A stretch of 64,000 bases of DNA from Cupriavidus pauculus (lineage in GTDB: Bacteria; Pseudomonadota; Gammaproteobacteria; Burkholderiales; Burkholderiaceae): positions 124,001 to 188,000 of the forward strand of contig NZ_CP033970.1 of NCBI RefSeq assembly GCF_003854935.1. Reading direction: 5' to 3'. Below are positions 63,521 through 64,000 of the stretch, one piece after another. Position 1 is the stretch's first letter, and each line of letters starts with the position of its first letter. A program made the translations under genes and the position numbers. The notes beneath the pieces were generated by a model, which was not told the DNA's origin, made no database searches, and saw only the letters and a list, made by a program, of their open reading frames with translations.

Positions 63521-64000
63521 ATGCTTGGCGACCTGCTGACGACGTTCTACGAGGTGGCGCGACAGGGCAGCATCACCACGGCCGCGCGGCAGTTGCGCGT
63601 GAGCCAGCCCACGGTCACCGGTCGCATCCGCCAGCTTGAAGAGCTGTATGGGGTGGAGCTGTTCCATCGCCGCGCCAGCCGGGTGGACCTGAGCGACGTG
63701 GGCGTGGCGCTGATGCCGCTGGCCGAGCAGATCATGCAGCAGGAAAGCAATGCCGACTTCCTGCTGCGCAACGCGGGCAACCTGCGGTTCGGCAACCTGC
63801 GCATCGGGGCCACCGGGCCGTACTACATCCTGCGCAGCGTGGCGGCGTTCCGCCAGCGCTATCCGGCCATCGAGATCAGCATCGAGATCGGCAATTCCAA
63901 GCAGATGATCGACGCGCTCTACGAATACCGGATCGATGCCGCGGTCTCGTCGCACGCGCTCGACGACGACCGCCTGCACCGCGTGACGCTGGCCGCCGAC
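63521..64000 (+). CDS. LysR-family regulator, cut by window end
   Basis: The first 160 residues of a LysR regulator are present: the DNA-binding domain (MLGDLLTTFYEVARQGS, VSQPTVTGRIRQLEELYG) and the start of the effector domain (LRIGATGPYYILRSVAAF). The frame runs open off the end of the window. The promoter lies between the repeat and the ATG. The target is not visible. Confidence 0.88.
   Translation, partial: MLGDLLTTFYEVARQGSITTAARQLRVSQPTVTGRIRQLEELYGVELFHRRASRVDLSDVGVALMPLAEQIMQQESNADFLLRNAGNLRFGNLRIGATGPYYILRSVAAFRQRYPAIEISIEIGNSKQMIDALYEYRIDAAVSSHALDDDRLHRVTLAAD

Overview
The window is GC-rich chromosomal DNA from a Burkholderiaceae-type betaproteobacterium, most likely Cupriavidus or a close relative. 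That placement is an inference from gene content: four Bug/TctC-type solute-binding proteins without membrane partners, an acdS/Lrp pair, many LysR regulators and an oxalate locus. No transposase, integrase, prophage, CRISPR, rRNA or tRNA was seen. The last gene is cut by the window edge.

Region 1 (about 0.4-15.5 kb) is an oxalate-catabolism regulon. It holds an oxalate/formate antiporter (oxlT) flanked by two LysR genes, formyl-CoA:oxalate CoA-transferase (frc), oxalyl-CoA decarboxylase (oxc), a second frc paralogue, a FAH-family hydrolase, an FCD-type GntR regulator and a PanE-like reductase. A divergent copy of succinyl-CoA synthetase (both subunits) and a 70-residue membrane protein complete it. 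The striking point is a 17-bp dyad, consensus GTAT-RTGRT-ATAYYA preceded by two bases, found six times: before the small membrane gene, the CoA-ligase pair, oxc, frc2, the GntR gene and panE. This ties genes not usually linked to oxalate into one probable GntR regulon.

Region 2 (15.6-20 kb) has a TerC-like membrane protein, ACC deaminase with its divergent Lrp-type regulator, a second FCD GntR regulator, a DUF427 protein and a 61-residue protein around a strong bidirectional terminator. Region 3 (20.3-28 kb) holds two facing carboxylate gene sets: Bug-TauD/TfdA dioxygenase-ICL/PEPM lyase-UTRA GntR, and Bug-RraA-hydroxyacid dehydrogenase opposite an IclR gene. Each has clear palindromic operator candidates.

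Region 4 (28-41 kb) mixes small conserved proteins, a YihY membrane protein, an HxlR-controlled EmrAB/NodT drug-efflux divergon, two SDR proteins lacking the catalytic tyrosine, RidA, LysR, a stand-alone E3 with an E2o-like lipoyl domain, and a lone receiver domain. Region 5 (41-51.8 kb) is a polycarboxylate island: hydroxyacid dehydrogenase, two Bug proteins, a LigI-like hydrolase, class II aldolase, TcuB/TcuA, an IlvD/Edd dehydratase and a LysR regulator. It is interrupted by a tandem pair of 167-bp-period palindromic repeats, with a third copy at 63.3 kb.

Region 6 (51.9-64 kb) holds AlaC, a lipoprotein, a YqjH/YqjI-like metal-responsive reductase/regulator pair, an HCCA isomerase-like DsbA-fold protein, a chemoreceptor, a DUF6152/membrane pair, a D-threonine-aldolase-family enzyme, an uncharacterised 160-residue protein, a lipoprotein plus Tat-exported phospholipase C, and a truncated LysR gene.
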